Of a stretch of DNA of 16,204 bases, positions 1 to 7,108 are shown piece by piece (position 1 is the stretch's first letter; each line of letters begins with the position of its first letter). This stretch comes from an uncultured Oscillospiraceae bacterium. GTDB taxonomy: Bacteria > Bacillota > Clostridia > Oscillospirales > Oscillospiraceae. The stretch is from contig CAUFAM010000005.1 in the NCBI GenBank assembly GCA_959022875.1, positions 1-16,204 on the forward strand. The letters are read 5' to 3'. Below the pieces are notes generated by a model. The model saw only the letters and a program-made list of their open reading frames with translations, was not told the DNA's origin and did no database searches. A program made the position numbers and the translations under genes.

Positions 1-5
1 TCGTC

Positions 6-98
6 CTATGCTATCACGACCACCGAGATGGCCACCAGCAGGATCATCAGAAGGGTTTCCTCCAGATCTTCGTCCAGCCACTTTAAAAATCGTTTCAT
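6..98 (-). pseudogene. TRAP small permease (DctQ-like) N-terminal fragment, early stop
   Basis: The leftward frame starts at ATG 98 with a good ribosome binding site (GAGGAGG, about 108-114). It encodes only 30 residues before an in-frame TAG at 6-8. The peptide begins MKRFLKWLDEDLEE and continues as a hydrophobic stretch rich in Leu, Val and Ile. A Trp-Leu-Asp-Glu amphipathic start followed by the first membrane helix is typical of the small membrane subunit (DctQ) of tripartite TRAP transporters. Those proteins are about 150-180 residues, so this copy is either broken by a nonsense or frameshift mutation or is a different short membrane peptide. The window ends 5 bases past the stop, so the remainder cannot be seen. 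A large membrane AraC-type regulator lies just upstream, which would suit control of a transporter. The family assignment rests on 30 residues only. Confidence 0.4.
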
Positions 99-195
99 TT
101 TTAAAGTTCCTCCTCTCTTATTCTCTTCTCACAATTTTGTTTGTGCAGGTGTACCGGGGAACTCCCGTTTCACACCCGCCTTGTGTGTGCATAGT

Positions 196-230
196 ACCAA
201 AAAGAAACGCCTCCCGAAAGAGGCGTTTTG
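196..230 (-). terminator. Rho-independent terminator of the AraC-regulator operon
   Basis: A 9-bp stem (AAACGCCTC at 205-213 with GAGGCGTTT at 220-228) has a 6-base loop. Read on the minus strand it is followed by CTTTTT (199-204 region), so it terminates transcription arriving from the AraC-type gene that stops at 322. The rest of 99-321 holds only a second, weaker stem (about 231-271, AACAG/CTGTT core) and the ribosome binding site of the small leftward frame. No clear promoter for that small frame was found. Confidence 0.8.
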
Positions 231-321
231 GCGGAAAGATAACAGTTCTTCTGCTGTTTCCGAAAATATGTGAGTGCCTGTTTAAAATGTTAATCCAATA
301 TCACGGTAAAGTATTGCGATG

Positions 322-2622
322 TTATTGTATAGTTTCTCTAAATTGTCCCGGGGGAACCCCTGTGTATTTCTTAAAAACGCGGATAAAGTTCTGCAAGGAG
401 TTGAAGCCGCAGCGAAATCCGATTTCCTTTGTGGTCAGTTTGGTGGTTTTGAGCAGCTGCTGGGCCTTCTCCACCCGCAGCATGCCCAGATAGACGGAGA
501 ATTTTTCTCCCGTGACCTCCCGCCACAGCTCGCTGAGGTAGGATGCGCTGATCCCCACATAATCTCCCACACTGTTGAGGGAGAGGTTGCTGTCCATATA
601 GTTGTCGCTTACATACTGCTTGGCATGCTCGATGTATTTGTAGCGGGTCTTCTGGCTGTATGTACAAACCATACGGAACATCAGCTCCGCCCCCTCCTGG
701 AAAGCCCCCCGCAGCGGCTCCCGCTGGTGATCGCCATGGCTTTCCAGATTTGCCCGGCACTGAGACAGCAGCTGCTGGTCCTCCTTGCTCAGGGGATAGG
801 TGATCACCCGCTCCAGCATTTCGTCCTGCAGCATCTGAAGCAGGCGGGCATACTCCGCGTCCTCCTGGGCCTGGCGGTCAATTTCGCTCAGAACCCGGTT
901 CATCAGGGATTTGGCCTGCTCGGGTGCGTTTTCCACCAACCGGTCCATAATATCCTGGGCCCGGGCCTTCAGCAGAGCCTGGTCCATGACCAGCTCTCCG
1001 GTTTCTTCCGACTCCTCCGGACGGGTATCCTCCCCCTCCGTCTGCCGGAAATATTGCTGGTGGCGCACCTTTTCCATGGCCTCCCGGTAAGAATAGCGGA
1101 CATCCAGAAGGTCGGGGTAAATCTTGCCCCTGGCACAGTAGAGCTGGAAGGGCATGGCCTGGGTATTGAGCTGAAGGGTATGCTGGATCTTCCGCTCCGC
1201 CTGGGTCAGATAGGAGAGGGAACAGTGCTCCGGGTAACAACACACCAGGCCAATGGTGAGTACATCGGTGCGGATGTCATAAATTTTCCCGCCTTCGCCC
1301 GACAGGCGGTTCACCAAATTCCGGATGGCCAAAAGATAGAGGTTGATTTCCGTGTCTTCCACCTTCCGGCGCTCATCGGGCACCAACTGGCAGGCGATGA
1401 CAAAAAACCGTCCCCGTACCAAAATGGGGTCGCCGATGCCGTGGAGGATTTCCCCCACCCGCTCCTGGGTAAGATGCTTGCCGATCAGCAGGTTTTTCAG
1501 CATGGACTCCAAAATTTCAGGGGCAATGTCACTGACTATGCCATGCAGTTGGGCCTGCTCCTCCAGGGCAAAGGAGTAGGCCGACTCCAAAAAGTCCACC
1601 TCATTGCCCGGCCGCTTCTCATCCCACTTCTGTTCCGGTTCCACAATGCGCATGAGATGCTCAATGGGATGATAAATTACCCGGCTGATGTACCAGGCCA
1701 AAAACAACCCAACCAGGGTGAGCAGTAAAAAGGCCGGCAAAAAGGTAATCAGCACACGCCCCCAGGATACCGAAAGCAGCGCCGGGTTGGTGGGCAGCAC
1801 ATAGTGCCAGCCGTTGCTTCCTATATATAAATAGTATCCCGTCAGACGCTCATTGGCAACCCGCTCCAGATTGTCCTGGGTAATGAACAAGCCCTCATTG
1901 TCCAGATCCGGCGCAGCTGCCCCCTGTTCCGTTTTTCCGGGGAAAACAGCCGCTCCCTGCTCATTGAATACAAAAATAGCGCCGCTCTCCTCCTGGTCGG
2001 GCAAAAGAAGCCGCTGCTGGATGGAGGGCATGTTCAGTTCATAGACCAATGTGCCGATGTGGCTGGCGATGTTCAGTTCCTGAAAGAGGAACAGTCTCCC
2101 CTGGTCGTAAAAAGTCGTGGTGCTGGTGCGGCTGAGGGTAATTTTCTGAGGGTGTTCCACCCCCTGATAGTCCTGCATAATGCTCCAGTCATCAAATTCC
2201 TGTTTGGTATAAATAGTTCCGGTGTTGGAAAACACCATGTCGGAAAAGGGAGAGTAAAAATAAGCCCGGGCCACCAGCTCTCCGCTGTCCACACAGGTTT
2301 TCAGCTGCTGGCAGATCCGGTAGTTGAGCTCCTGGCTGTTCTGGTTGGGCCGTATCATAAAGCTGATAAAGTCCGAGCTCCACATGGTCTGGGTCATGCC
2401 CTGGGCCATCACTTCAACGGTCACATCCAGAGATTCCGAAGAAAGTCTCAGCAGATTCAGGTTAGAAAGGGCAATCTGCTCCCGGTTTTGCCGGGTGATC
2501 ATCATGTTAAAGGAAATATAGAAAATAGACAGCACGCACACAGACACCGCCAAAATTCCATAAAAGGTCTTGGAGTAAATGGTGCCCCGACGCAAAAATT
2601 TCAACCGGTCTTTTTGCTTCAT
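322..2622 (-). CDS. Membrane-anchored AraC-family transcriptional regulator (YesN-like sensor type)
   Basis: This is a one-component regulator that senses an extracellular signal and binds DNA inside the cell. I chose ATG 2622 (766 residues) because an AGGAAG ribosome binding site lies 10 bases upstream. The frame is open to TTG 2673, which would give 783 residues. Counted from the longer start, there is a short basic N-terminus, a membrane helix at 35-59, an extracytoplasmic sensor region at about 60-305, a second helix at 307-329, a cytoplasmic linker and middle domain, and a C-terminal AraC double helix-turn-helix at about 678-783. The HTH shows the expected pattern, with a first helix ISASYLSELWREVTG and a second unit ending in GFNSLQNFIRVFKKYTGVPP. 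It is the last gene of a three-gene leftward operon, 10 bases or 60 bases after the DUF3237 gene depending on start. A transporter-like fragment lies beyond its terminator, a common target for this regulator class. The ligand is unknown. Confidence 0.9.
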   Translation of the reverse strand: MKQKDRLKFLRRGTIYSKTFYGILAVSVCVLSIFYISFNMMITRQNREQIALSNLNLLRLSSESLDVTVEVMAQGMTQTMWSSDFISFMIRPNQNSQELNYRICQQLKTCVDSGELVARAYFYSPFSDMVFSNTGTIYTKQEFDDWSIMQDYQGVEHPQKITLSRTSTTTFYDQGRLFLFQELNIASHIGTLVYELNMPSIQQRLLLPDQEESGAIFVFNEQGAAVFPGKTEQGAAAPDLDNEGLFITQDNLERVANERLTGYYLYIGSNGWHYVLPTNPALLSVSWGRVLITFLPAFLLLTLVGLFLAWYISRVIYHPIEHLMRIVEPEQKWDEKRPGNEVDFLESAYSFALEEQAQLHGIVSDIAPEILESMLKNLLIGKHLTQERVGEILHGIGDPILVRGRFFVIACQLVPDERRKVEDTEINLYLLAIRNLVNRLSGEGGKIYDIRTDVLTIGLVCCYPEHCSLSYLTQAERKIQHTLQLNTQAMPFQLYCARGKIYPDLLDVRYSYREAMEKVRHQQYFRQTEGEDTRPEESEETGELVMDQALLKARAQDIMDRLVENAPEQAKSLMNRVLSEIDRQAQEDAEYARLLQMLQDEMLERVITYPLSKEDQQLLSQCRANLESHGDHQREPLRGAFQEGAELMFRMVCTYSQKTRYKYIEHAKQYVSDNYMDSNLSLNSVGDYVGISASYLSELWREVTGEKFSVYLGMLRVEKAQQLLKTTKLTTKEIGFRCGFNSLQNFIRVFKKYTGVPPGQFRETIQ

Positions 2623-2682
2623 ATCGGGCGTTCTTCCTTTCTTCACATTCCGCCGCTTTTCCGGCATCAACAAATCCGCAGG

Positions 2683-3144
2683 TTATTTCATCCGGTAAAA
2701 ACGCAAGGTTACGCCGGTTTGCCCCTGTTTCGGGGTCAGGCTTCCCACATATACGCCGTAATTCAGCCAGCGATACCGCTCATCGGCACACTCCAGCCTG
2801 GGCACGGTCGCAATGGCGGTGGCATTGGCCGGATCCATTGCCTTCCATCCCTCATTTTCCACCGAGATATAAACGCCCTCCTGGGTACGGATGGTATACT
2901 TGGCAAACACCTGGCGGATTCCCTCCAGATCGTCCGGCCCGTCCCCCATTACGGTGTTCCAGTCGGCCCCGCCCGGGACAATTTCCCCCTGCAGCTCCTG
3001 GCCGCAGAAGGTTCCTCCGGTAATGGGGATCACCTTTAAGTAGCCCTTATGGGTCTGCCCCACAATCATGGGCGGTGCGATTTCCACATCCAGCTCCAAA
3101 ATCAGCTCTGCGTCCAGGCTCACATCTGTTCCATAGCGTCCCAT
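2683..3144 (-). CDS. DUF3237 family protein
   Basis: A 153-residue soluble protein of the DUF3237 (UPF0311) family, which forms a small beta-barrel. The family's hallmark is visible at about residues 44-63: GGTFCGQELQGEIVPGGADW. The length is normal for the family and there is no signal peptide. The start is ATG 3144, with GGAAGGAG 8-9 bases upstream; that site lies inside the last codons of the preceding gene, whose stop (3148-3150) is only 3 bases away. The two genes are therefore translated from one message and probably coupled. Some DUF3237 proteins have been reported in small-molecule or aromatic-compound metabolism, but no general activity is established and none is assigned here. Its position between a membrane PH-like protein and an AraC-type sensor suggests a role in metabolising whatever the regulator senses. 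Confidence 0.85.
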   Translation of the reverse strand: MGRYGTDVSLDAELILELDVEIAPPMIVGQTHKGYLKVIPITGGTFCGQELQGEIVPGGADWNTVMGDGPDDLEGIRQVFAKYTIRTQEGVYISVENEGWKAMDPANATAIATVPRLECADERYRWLNYGVYVGSLTPKQGQTGVTLRFYRMK

Positions 3145-3147
3145 ACC

Positions 3148-3648
3148 TTAATATACTCCTTCCATTTCATTTGCCTGCTTTACCAGCCCGGGGTCAATTT
3201 CCACATGGTCTCCGATCCGGCGAAATACCTCCCCGGTCAGCTCATAGATCCCGTCCACATGCTGGTTGAGCACCATTTTTTCTCCGCCTACCTGAAATTC
3301 CACCGGGAACACGCCCTGAAAATAGGCTCCCTGCAGCCGCACCCCGGTAAAATCCTTCCAGGGATAGAGCCGTTCCCGGTTCCTGACCCGGTATAGCAGG
3401 CCATCCTCTCTCACCGTGTAGGAGATGGCCGAGGCATACCGGTCCGCCGCCCATATGGTAATCCGGGCAGCGGCAGCCATCAGCGCGCAGAAAATAAGGG
3501 CCAGCGGAATTTTTGCAAACTCCGGAAAGGCTCCTTCCAGTAAGTATCGATAGACAAAATAAAATACGCCCACTACCAGGCAGTTGGCAACCACACAGAT
3601 GTACTTCAGTTTGCGAAACCGCCGGCCGATTTTATACGTAGCTCCCAT
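3148..3648 (-). CDS. Two-helix membrane protein with PH-like (YcxB/bPH type) domain
   Basis: A 166-residue membrane protein starting at ATG 3648, which has AGGAG at 3659-3663 with 10-base spacing; TTG 3654 is only 4 bases from that site and is less likely. Two hydrophobic helices lie at about residues 16-36 and 45-68, joined by a short loop. They are followed by a mostly beta-strand cytoplasmic part: YTVREDGLLYR, then RLYPWKDFTGVRL, then FPVEFQVGGEKMVL. That layout (two helices, then a strand pattern with a Tyr-Pro-Trp-Lys-Asp-Phe turn) is typical of bacterial PH-domain membrane proteins such as YcxB-like families. The biochemical role is unknown. It is the first gene of the leftward operon with the DUF3237 and AraC-type genes, and its stop is 3 bases from the next start. 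Confidence 0.6.
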   Translation of the reverse strand: MGATYKIGRRFRKLKYICVVANCLVVGVFYFVYRYLLEGAFPEFAKIPLALIFCALMAAAARITIWAADRYASAISYTVREDGLLYRVRNRERLYPWKDFTGVRLQGAYFQGVFPVEFQVGGEKMVLNQHVDGIYELTGEVFRRIGDHVEIDPGLVKQANEMEGVY

Positions 3649-3683
3649 GGCCAATCGACTCCTGTTTAGAAATTGTTAATCTC

Positions 3684-3712
3684 AGTTTAACCAAATCCCC
3701 GTCAGTTGTCAA
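3684..3712 (-). promoter_or_regulatory. Sigma-A promoter of the PH-like/DUF3237/AraC operon
   Basis: On the minus strand a perfect TTGACA (3707-3712) is followed after 17 bases by TAAACT (3684-3689), a 4/6 match to the -10 consensus. The start codon at 3648 lies about 30 bases downstream of the expected transcript start. A GTTAA-7-TTAAC inverted repeat (3675-3691) covers the -10, and a GTTAAC palindrome (3723-3728) lies just upstream of the -35; these are possible operator sites. Confidence 0.7.
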
Positions 3713-3841
3713 TTTTCAGGCAGTTAACATTTTTTTGCATAGCTCTCTTTTTTCGGTTTTTATTTGTGCTCTTGCTGCTTTCCCTTCTTTTTCTCAAGAA
3801 ATTTTCATCTTTTTTCAGGCAGCCATTCTTCCGTCCACATA

Positions 3842-3877
3842 AAATGCAGGCCGGCATTAAGGCGCCGGCCTGCATTT
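3842..3877 (-). terminator. Terminator of the Crp/Fnr-family gene
   Basis: A perfect 14-bp stem (3842-3855 with 3864-3877, core ATGCAGGCCGGC) has an 8-base loop. It lies about 54 bases past the Crp/Fnr stop (3931), and on the minus strand its 3' arm runs into ATTTTATG. Between it and the promoter near 3700 (about 3730-3840) is a T-rich stretch in which I see no gene. Confidence 0.7.
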
Positions 3878-3930
3878 ATGTGATGGGTTATATCCTGTTT
3901 TTCCGGACAATCCGTCCCACGCGGTGGCGG

Positions 3931-4512
3931 TTACGGCTTTGCAGCGCCCCGGCCTTCGCCGCGCAGACGGCTGAGGGTTACCGGGGACATGCCCAGAAAG
4001 GAGGCAATGTGCTTATGCTTTACCTGATCAATGAGCCCGGGGTAGGTGGAGAGAAACCACCGGTAGCGCTCCTTGGCCGAGCCCTGATAGAGCATGGCCT
4101 TCATCTCCCAGTGGGCGCGAACGGCCGCGCACAAAAGCCGGACATAGACCAGCGTGTAGGACACATCCCGCTCCACCAGCTCCTGCACCAGGGAAACAGG
4201 CAGGCACACCAGCTCACAGTCGGTCAGCGCCTCCACGGAAATGGGCGCCCGCTCCCCCAGCTCAAAGCTTGCCATCACAGGCATGCCGCTGCGGAAAACA
4301 AAGCAGTCGGTAATATCCCTTCCGTTGACGTCCAGAAGGAATCCCCGCACAATGCCGGACATCAAAAACATCAGCTTTCCCTGCACCTCTCCGGCCTGGA
4401 ACAGGATTGTACCCTTCTTGACCTTACACTGCTCTGTATGCTCCAGAAGCCGCGGGTCCAGCATTTCCGGGGGAACCGACAGGATCTGGGCGTAGAACGC
4501 CTCTATATTCAC
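3931..4512 (-). CDS. Crp/Fnr-family transcriptional regulator
   Basis: The protein is a cyclic-nucleotide-type regulator of 193 residues. The frame is open to TTG 4566, but that upstream part contains a TATAAT promoter hexamer, so I place the start at GTG 4512, preceded by AGAGGGGGG with 8-base spacing. Residues 15-110 form the sensor beta-barrel (KKGTILFQAGE, then MFLMSGIVRGFLLDVNGRDI); this is followed by the dimer helix (about 105-145) and a C-terminal winged HTH at about 164-186 (HKHIASFLGMSPVTLSRLRG). The four-cysteine cluster of FNR is absent, so an iron-sulfur oxygen sensor is unlikely; the conserved cAMP-binding Arg-Ser/Thr pair of CRP is not evident either. The effector is unknown. 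The gene stands alone with its own promoter and terminator, divergent from the MATE-MerR operon. A palindrome in its promoter suggests that it controls itself. Confidence 0.88.
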   Translation of the reverse strand: MNIEAFYAQILSVPPEMLDPRLLEHTEQCKVKKGTILFQAGEVQGKLMFLMSGIVRGFLLDVNGRDITDCFVFRSGMPVMASFELGERAPISVEALTDCELVCLPVSLVQELVERDVSYTLVYVRLLCAAVRAHWEMKAMLYQGSAKERYRWFLSTYPGLIDQVKHKHIASFLGMSPVTLSRLRGEGRGAAKP

Positions 4513-4554
4513 CCAAACTACCCCCCTCTTCCAAAACATCCGATTTTTTGGGTT

Positions 4555-4597
4555 ATTATAGCTCAACTATTCCGCCGACGCATTATCGCACGATAAT
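4555..4597 (-). promoter_or_regulatory. Promoter and 16-bp palindromic operator of the Crp/Fnr gene
   Basis: A perfect TATAAT lies at 4555-4560 on the minus strand. There is no recognisable -35 at 17 bases, where ATGCGT stands. Instead, a perfect inverted repeat ATTATCGCACGATAAT occupies 4582-4597. If the transcript starts 7 bases past the -10 (about 4548), the palindrome is centred at -41.5, the standard class II activator position for Crp/Fnr proteins. The site and the missing -35 suggest positive autoregulation or control by a related regulator. Confidence 0.55.
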
Positions 4598-4711
4598 AAA
4601 ACCACCCTTTCCCTGGGTTTCCTAGGGGTTTTCCTGTGTCTCCCATCCACTTCCCCCCTTATTTTTCTGACTTCGGCTCCGCTCTCGGGCGTAAAAATGG
4701 CATGAAACCCA

Positions 4712-4742
4712 TTGACTCTACAATTATAGTAGAGTTTATGCT
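4712..4742 (+). promoter_or_regulatory. MerR-type promoter of the MATE-MerR operon
   Basis: TTGACT (4712-4717) and TATGCT (4737-4742) are separated by 19 bases instead of the usual 17. The stretched spacer holds an inverted repeat, ACTCTAC (4715-4721), 7 bases, GTAGAGT (4729-4735). A long spacer with a dyad between the two hexamers is the established arrangement for MerR-family regulators, which twist the DNA to activate transcription. The regulator is encoded two genes along in the same transcript. Upstream, 4598-4711, I see no further element. Confidence 0.75.
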
Positions 4743-4809
4743 ATGCTATAAGAAAGGAGTGCCGGCCCACAGGGGATAAACAGATTGCGCAAGCCGGCCT
4801 GTGACGTCA

Positions 4810-6138
4810 ATGGAACGAAATCTTACCACCGGGAGCGTATGGCGAACCATGCTGTCCTTTTCCCTGCCATACCTGCTCTCCTATTTTCTGCAAACCCTGT
4901 ACGGAATGGCCGACCTGTTTATCACGGGCCAGTTCAACGCCACCGACAGCATCACCGCCGTCTCCATCGGCAGCCAGGTGATGCACATGCTGACGGTGAT
5001 GATCGTGGGGCTTGCCATGGGCTCCACCGTGCGCATCGGCCAGGCAGTGGGCGCCCGGAATTCCCGGCAGGCCTCTCTGGTCATCGGCAACACCATCACG
5101 TTGTTTCTCGGTGTCTCCCTGGCGGCCACGATCCTGCTCATTCTGCTGGTGGATCCCATTGTTGGCCTGATGTCCACCCCGGCCGCCGCCGCGGAGGGCA
5201 CCGCCGCCTATCTCACCGTGTGCTTTCTGGGCATCCCCTTTATCACGGCCTACAACATCATCAGCTCCATCTTCCGGGGCCTGGGCGACTCCAAAAGCCC
5301 CATGTATTTTGTGGCTGCGGCCTGTGCGGCCAACATTGCTCTGGACTACCTGTTTATCGGCTTTCTGCATCTGGGCCCTCTGGGGGCAGCTCTGGGCACC
5401 ACCCTCTCCCAGACCTTCAGCGTGGTGCTGGCCCTGGTGGTCATCCTGCGCCAGCAAACGGGCCTGCGCCTCAAGCCCTCCTGTCTGCGCCCCAGGCGCG
5501 GCGTCATGGGGCCCATCTTATCGGTGGGGGTTCCTGTGGCCCTTCAGGACGGCTTTATTCAGATCGCCTTTCTCCTGATTACCGTTATTGCCAACCGCAG
5601 AGGGCTGGACGATGCGGCGGCGGTGGGCATTGTGGAAAAGTTTATCAGCTTTCTGTTTCTGGTGCCCTCCTCCATGCTCTCCACCGTCTCCGCCCTCTCC
5701 GCCCAGAACATCGGTGCGGGCAAGCACGACCGGGCGACCCTCACTTTGCGCTACGTCGTCATGGTCTGTGTGGCCTTTGGGCTGGCCGCAGCGGTGGTCA
5801 TCCAGTTTACCGCCGAAGGCGTGGTGGCACTCTTTGACCCCACCCCCCAGGTGGTTCAGGCGGGAGGACAGTATCTCCGGGGCTACATCTGGGACTGCGT
5901 GTTTGCCGGCGTCCACTTCAGCTTCAGCGGCTACTTCTGCGCCTATGGCCGCTCGGGGCTGTCCTTCCTGCACAACGTGCTCTCTATCGTCCTGGTGCGC
6001 GTCCCCGGCGCCTATTTCATGTCAATTTTGTTTGCCGATACGCTGCTTCCCATGGGCCTGGCCGCCGCCGCCGGTTCCCTGCTTTCTGTGGCGGTGTGTG
6101 TGGTGGCCTTTTTGTGGCTGCGCCGGCATCCGAAGTAA
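4810..6138 (+). CDS. MATE family multidrug efflux transporter
   Basis: A 442-residue inner-membrane pump of the MATE family, which exports cationic drugs or metabolites in exchange for Na+ or H+. The N-terminus MERNLTTGSVWRTML followed by a helix with LLSYFLQTLYGMADLFI is diagnostic of the family. The protein is hydrophobic throughout, with about 12 helices, and the length is normal. The two halves show the internal repeat (LGDSKSPMYF in the first half, an equivalent FCAYGRSGLSFL in the second). I prefer ATG 4810; GTG 4801 in frame is an alternative. Neither has a good ribosome binding site. An AAAGGAG at 4753-4759 lies about 50 bases upstream, with inverted repeats between it and the start. 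It is followed 18 bases later by its MerR regulator in one operon. The substrate is not predictable. Confidence 0.92.
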   Translation: MERNLTTGSVWRTMLSFSLPYLLSYFLQTLYGMADLFITGQFNATDSITAVSIGSQVMHMLTVMIVGLAMGSTVRIGQAVGARNSRQASLVIGNTITLFLGVSLAATILLILLVDPIVGLMSTPAAAAEGTAAYLTVCFLGIPFITAYNIISSIFRGLGDSKSPMYFVAAACAANIALDYLFIGFLHLGPLGAALGTTLSQTFSVVLALVVILRQQTGLRLKPSCLRPRRGVMGPILSVGVPVALQDGFIQIAFLLITVIANRRGLDDAAAVGIVEKFISFLFLVPSSMLSTVSALSAQNIGAGKHDRATLTLRYVVMVCVAFGLAAAVVIQFTAEGVVALFDPTPQVVQAGGQYLRGYIWDCVFAGVHFSFSGYFCAYGRSGLSFLHNVLSIVLVRVPGAYFMSILFADTLLPMGLAAAAGSLLSVAVCVVAFLWLRRHPK

Positions 6139-6156
6139 GAAGGGAGGGGTTCCCCC

Positions 6157-6987
6157 TTGGGCAAGTCAGAATACTTCCCCATCGGCCAGGTGGCCAAGCT
6201 CTTTCAGATCAGCGTGGGAACCCTGCGCCACTACGAGCGCGCCGGCCTGCTGGCCCCGGAATATATCGACCCCCACTCCGGCTACCGCTATTACAGCTTC
6301 CGGCAGTTTGAGGTCCTCAACACCATCCGTTACCTGAGGGTGTTGGACATACCCCTGGACGAGATCGCAGACTTTCTGAAAAACCGGGACACCGACGTAA
6401 TGGAGGCAAAGCTTCTGGAGCAAAAGCGGGTCATTTCCCAAAAGCGCCGGGAGCTGGAGATGATTGAGGGAAAAATTGACAACCGCCTGCGCCAGCTGCG
6501 CAGCGCACGTCTGGAGGCCCTGGACCACATTCAGCTTCAGCCCCTGCCTCCCTGCCGTATGGTATCCATGCAGGCCTCCCTCTCCCCCCAGGACCATGCG
6601 GCCTTGGAGCTGCCCATCCGCAAGCTCACCCAGGGGCAGAAAACCCCGCTGGCCTTTCTGGGTAAGGTAGGCCTTGGCATCTCCCCGGCCCATCTGGCGG
6701 CGGGAGCCTTTGGCCGCTATGACCTGGTGTTTTTGCTTCTGGACGAGGAAGACGTCTACCAGGGCGCGGTGGAGCACCTGCCTGCGGGCCAGTGCGTATC
6801 CGTCCGCTTTCGGGGCAGCCACCGGGAGGCCCCGGTCTATTATGAAAGGCTGTGCGCCTACTGCCGGGAGAACGGCCTGAAAATCTCCGGGTTTTCCAGG
6901 GAAATTACCCTGGTGGACGAGGGAATGGCCCAGGACACGGATAAATTCGTCACCGAGATCCGGCTCCCGGTCGTGCCGGTCCCCTAA
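6157..6987 (+). CDS. MerR-family regulator with GyrI-like effector domain (BmrR type)
   Basis: A 276-residue drug-responsive activator. Residues 6-75 form the MerR winged HTH (FPIGQVAKLFQISVGTLRHY, then SGYRYYSFRQFEVLN), followed by a coiled-coil dimer helix at about 80-120 and a C-terminal ligand-binding domain at about 125-276 like that of BmrR. Translation starts at TTG 6157, with GGAGG (6143-6147) 9 bases upstream; no ATG or GTG nearby gives the full HTH. Such regulators bind bulky cationic or lipophilic compounds and activate an efflux gene. Here the pump gene immediately precedes it, and the shared promoter at 4712-4742 has the matching operator, so it probably controls its own operon. 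Confidence 0.9.
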   Translation: MGKSEYFPIGQVAKLFQISVGTLRHYERAGLLAPEYIDPHSGYRYYSFRQFEVLNTIRYLRVLDIPLDEIADFLKNRDTDVMEAKLLEQKRVISQKRRELEMIEGKIDNRLRQLRSARLEALDHIQLQPLPPCRMVSMQASLSPQDHAALELPIRKLTQGQKTPLAFLGKVGLGISPAHLAAGAFGRYDLVFLLLDEEDVYQGAVEHLPAGQCVSVRFRGSHREAPVYYERLCAYCRENGLKISGFSREITLVDEGMAQDTDKFVTEIRLPVVPVP

Positions 6988-6997
6988 CCTATCCTGC

Positions 6998-7027
6998 GCC
7001 CCCGGCCCTGGCCGGGGGCTTGTTTTT
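6998..7027 (+). terminator. Terminator of the MATE-MerR operon
   Basis: The hairpin GCCCCCGGCC (6998-7007) pairs with GGCCGGGGGC (7010-7019), perfect over 9-10 bp, and is followed by TTGTTTTT. It lies 10 bases after the MerR stop. Confidence 0.9.
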
Positions 7028-7108
7028 CCCGGGGCCATCCCCTGGGACCATTTGCCCACCTCCCTCATAGGATACAGCGGGAGTTTTTCCCAGAAGGAGG
7101 TAACACAC

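Noticed and set aside
319..1728. A 469-codon open frame on the plus strand
   Set aside because: It is antisense to the AraC-type regulator and has no family motif or ribosome binding site.
4513..4566. N-terminal extension of the Crp/Fnr protein to TTG 4566
   Set aside because: It would place the TATAAT hexamer inside the coding sequence, whereas GTG 4512 has a good ribosome binding site and gives a normal family length.
4785..5837. A 350-codon frame overlapping the MATE gene, starting at TTG after GGGGAT
   Set aside because: The MATE protein is clearly encoded in the neighbouring frame. This product is Gly/His/Arg-rich without any family signal.
7027..7046. CCCGGGG/CCCCTGGG partial inverted repeat before the VWA gene
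   Set aside because: It is short, imperfect and adjacent to the terminator T run; likely chance in GC-rich sequence.
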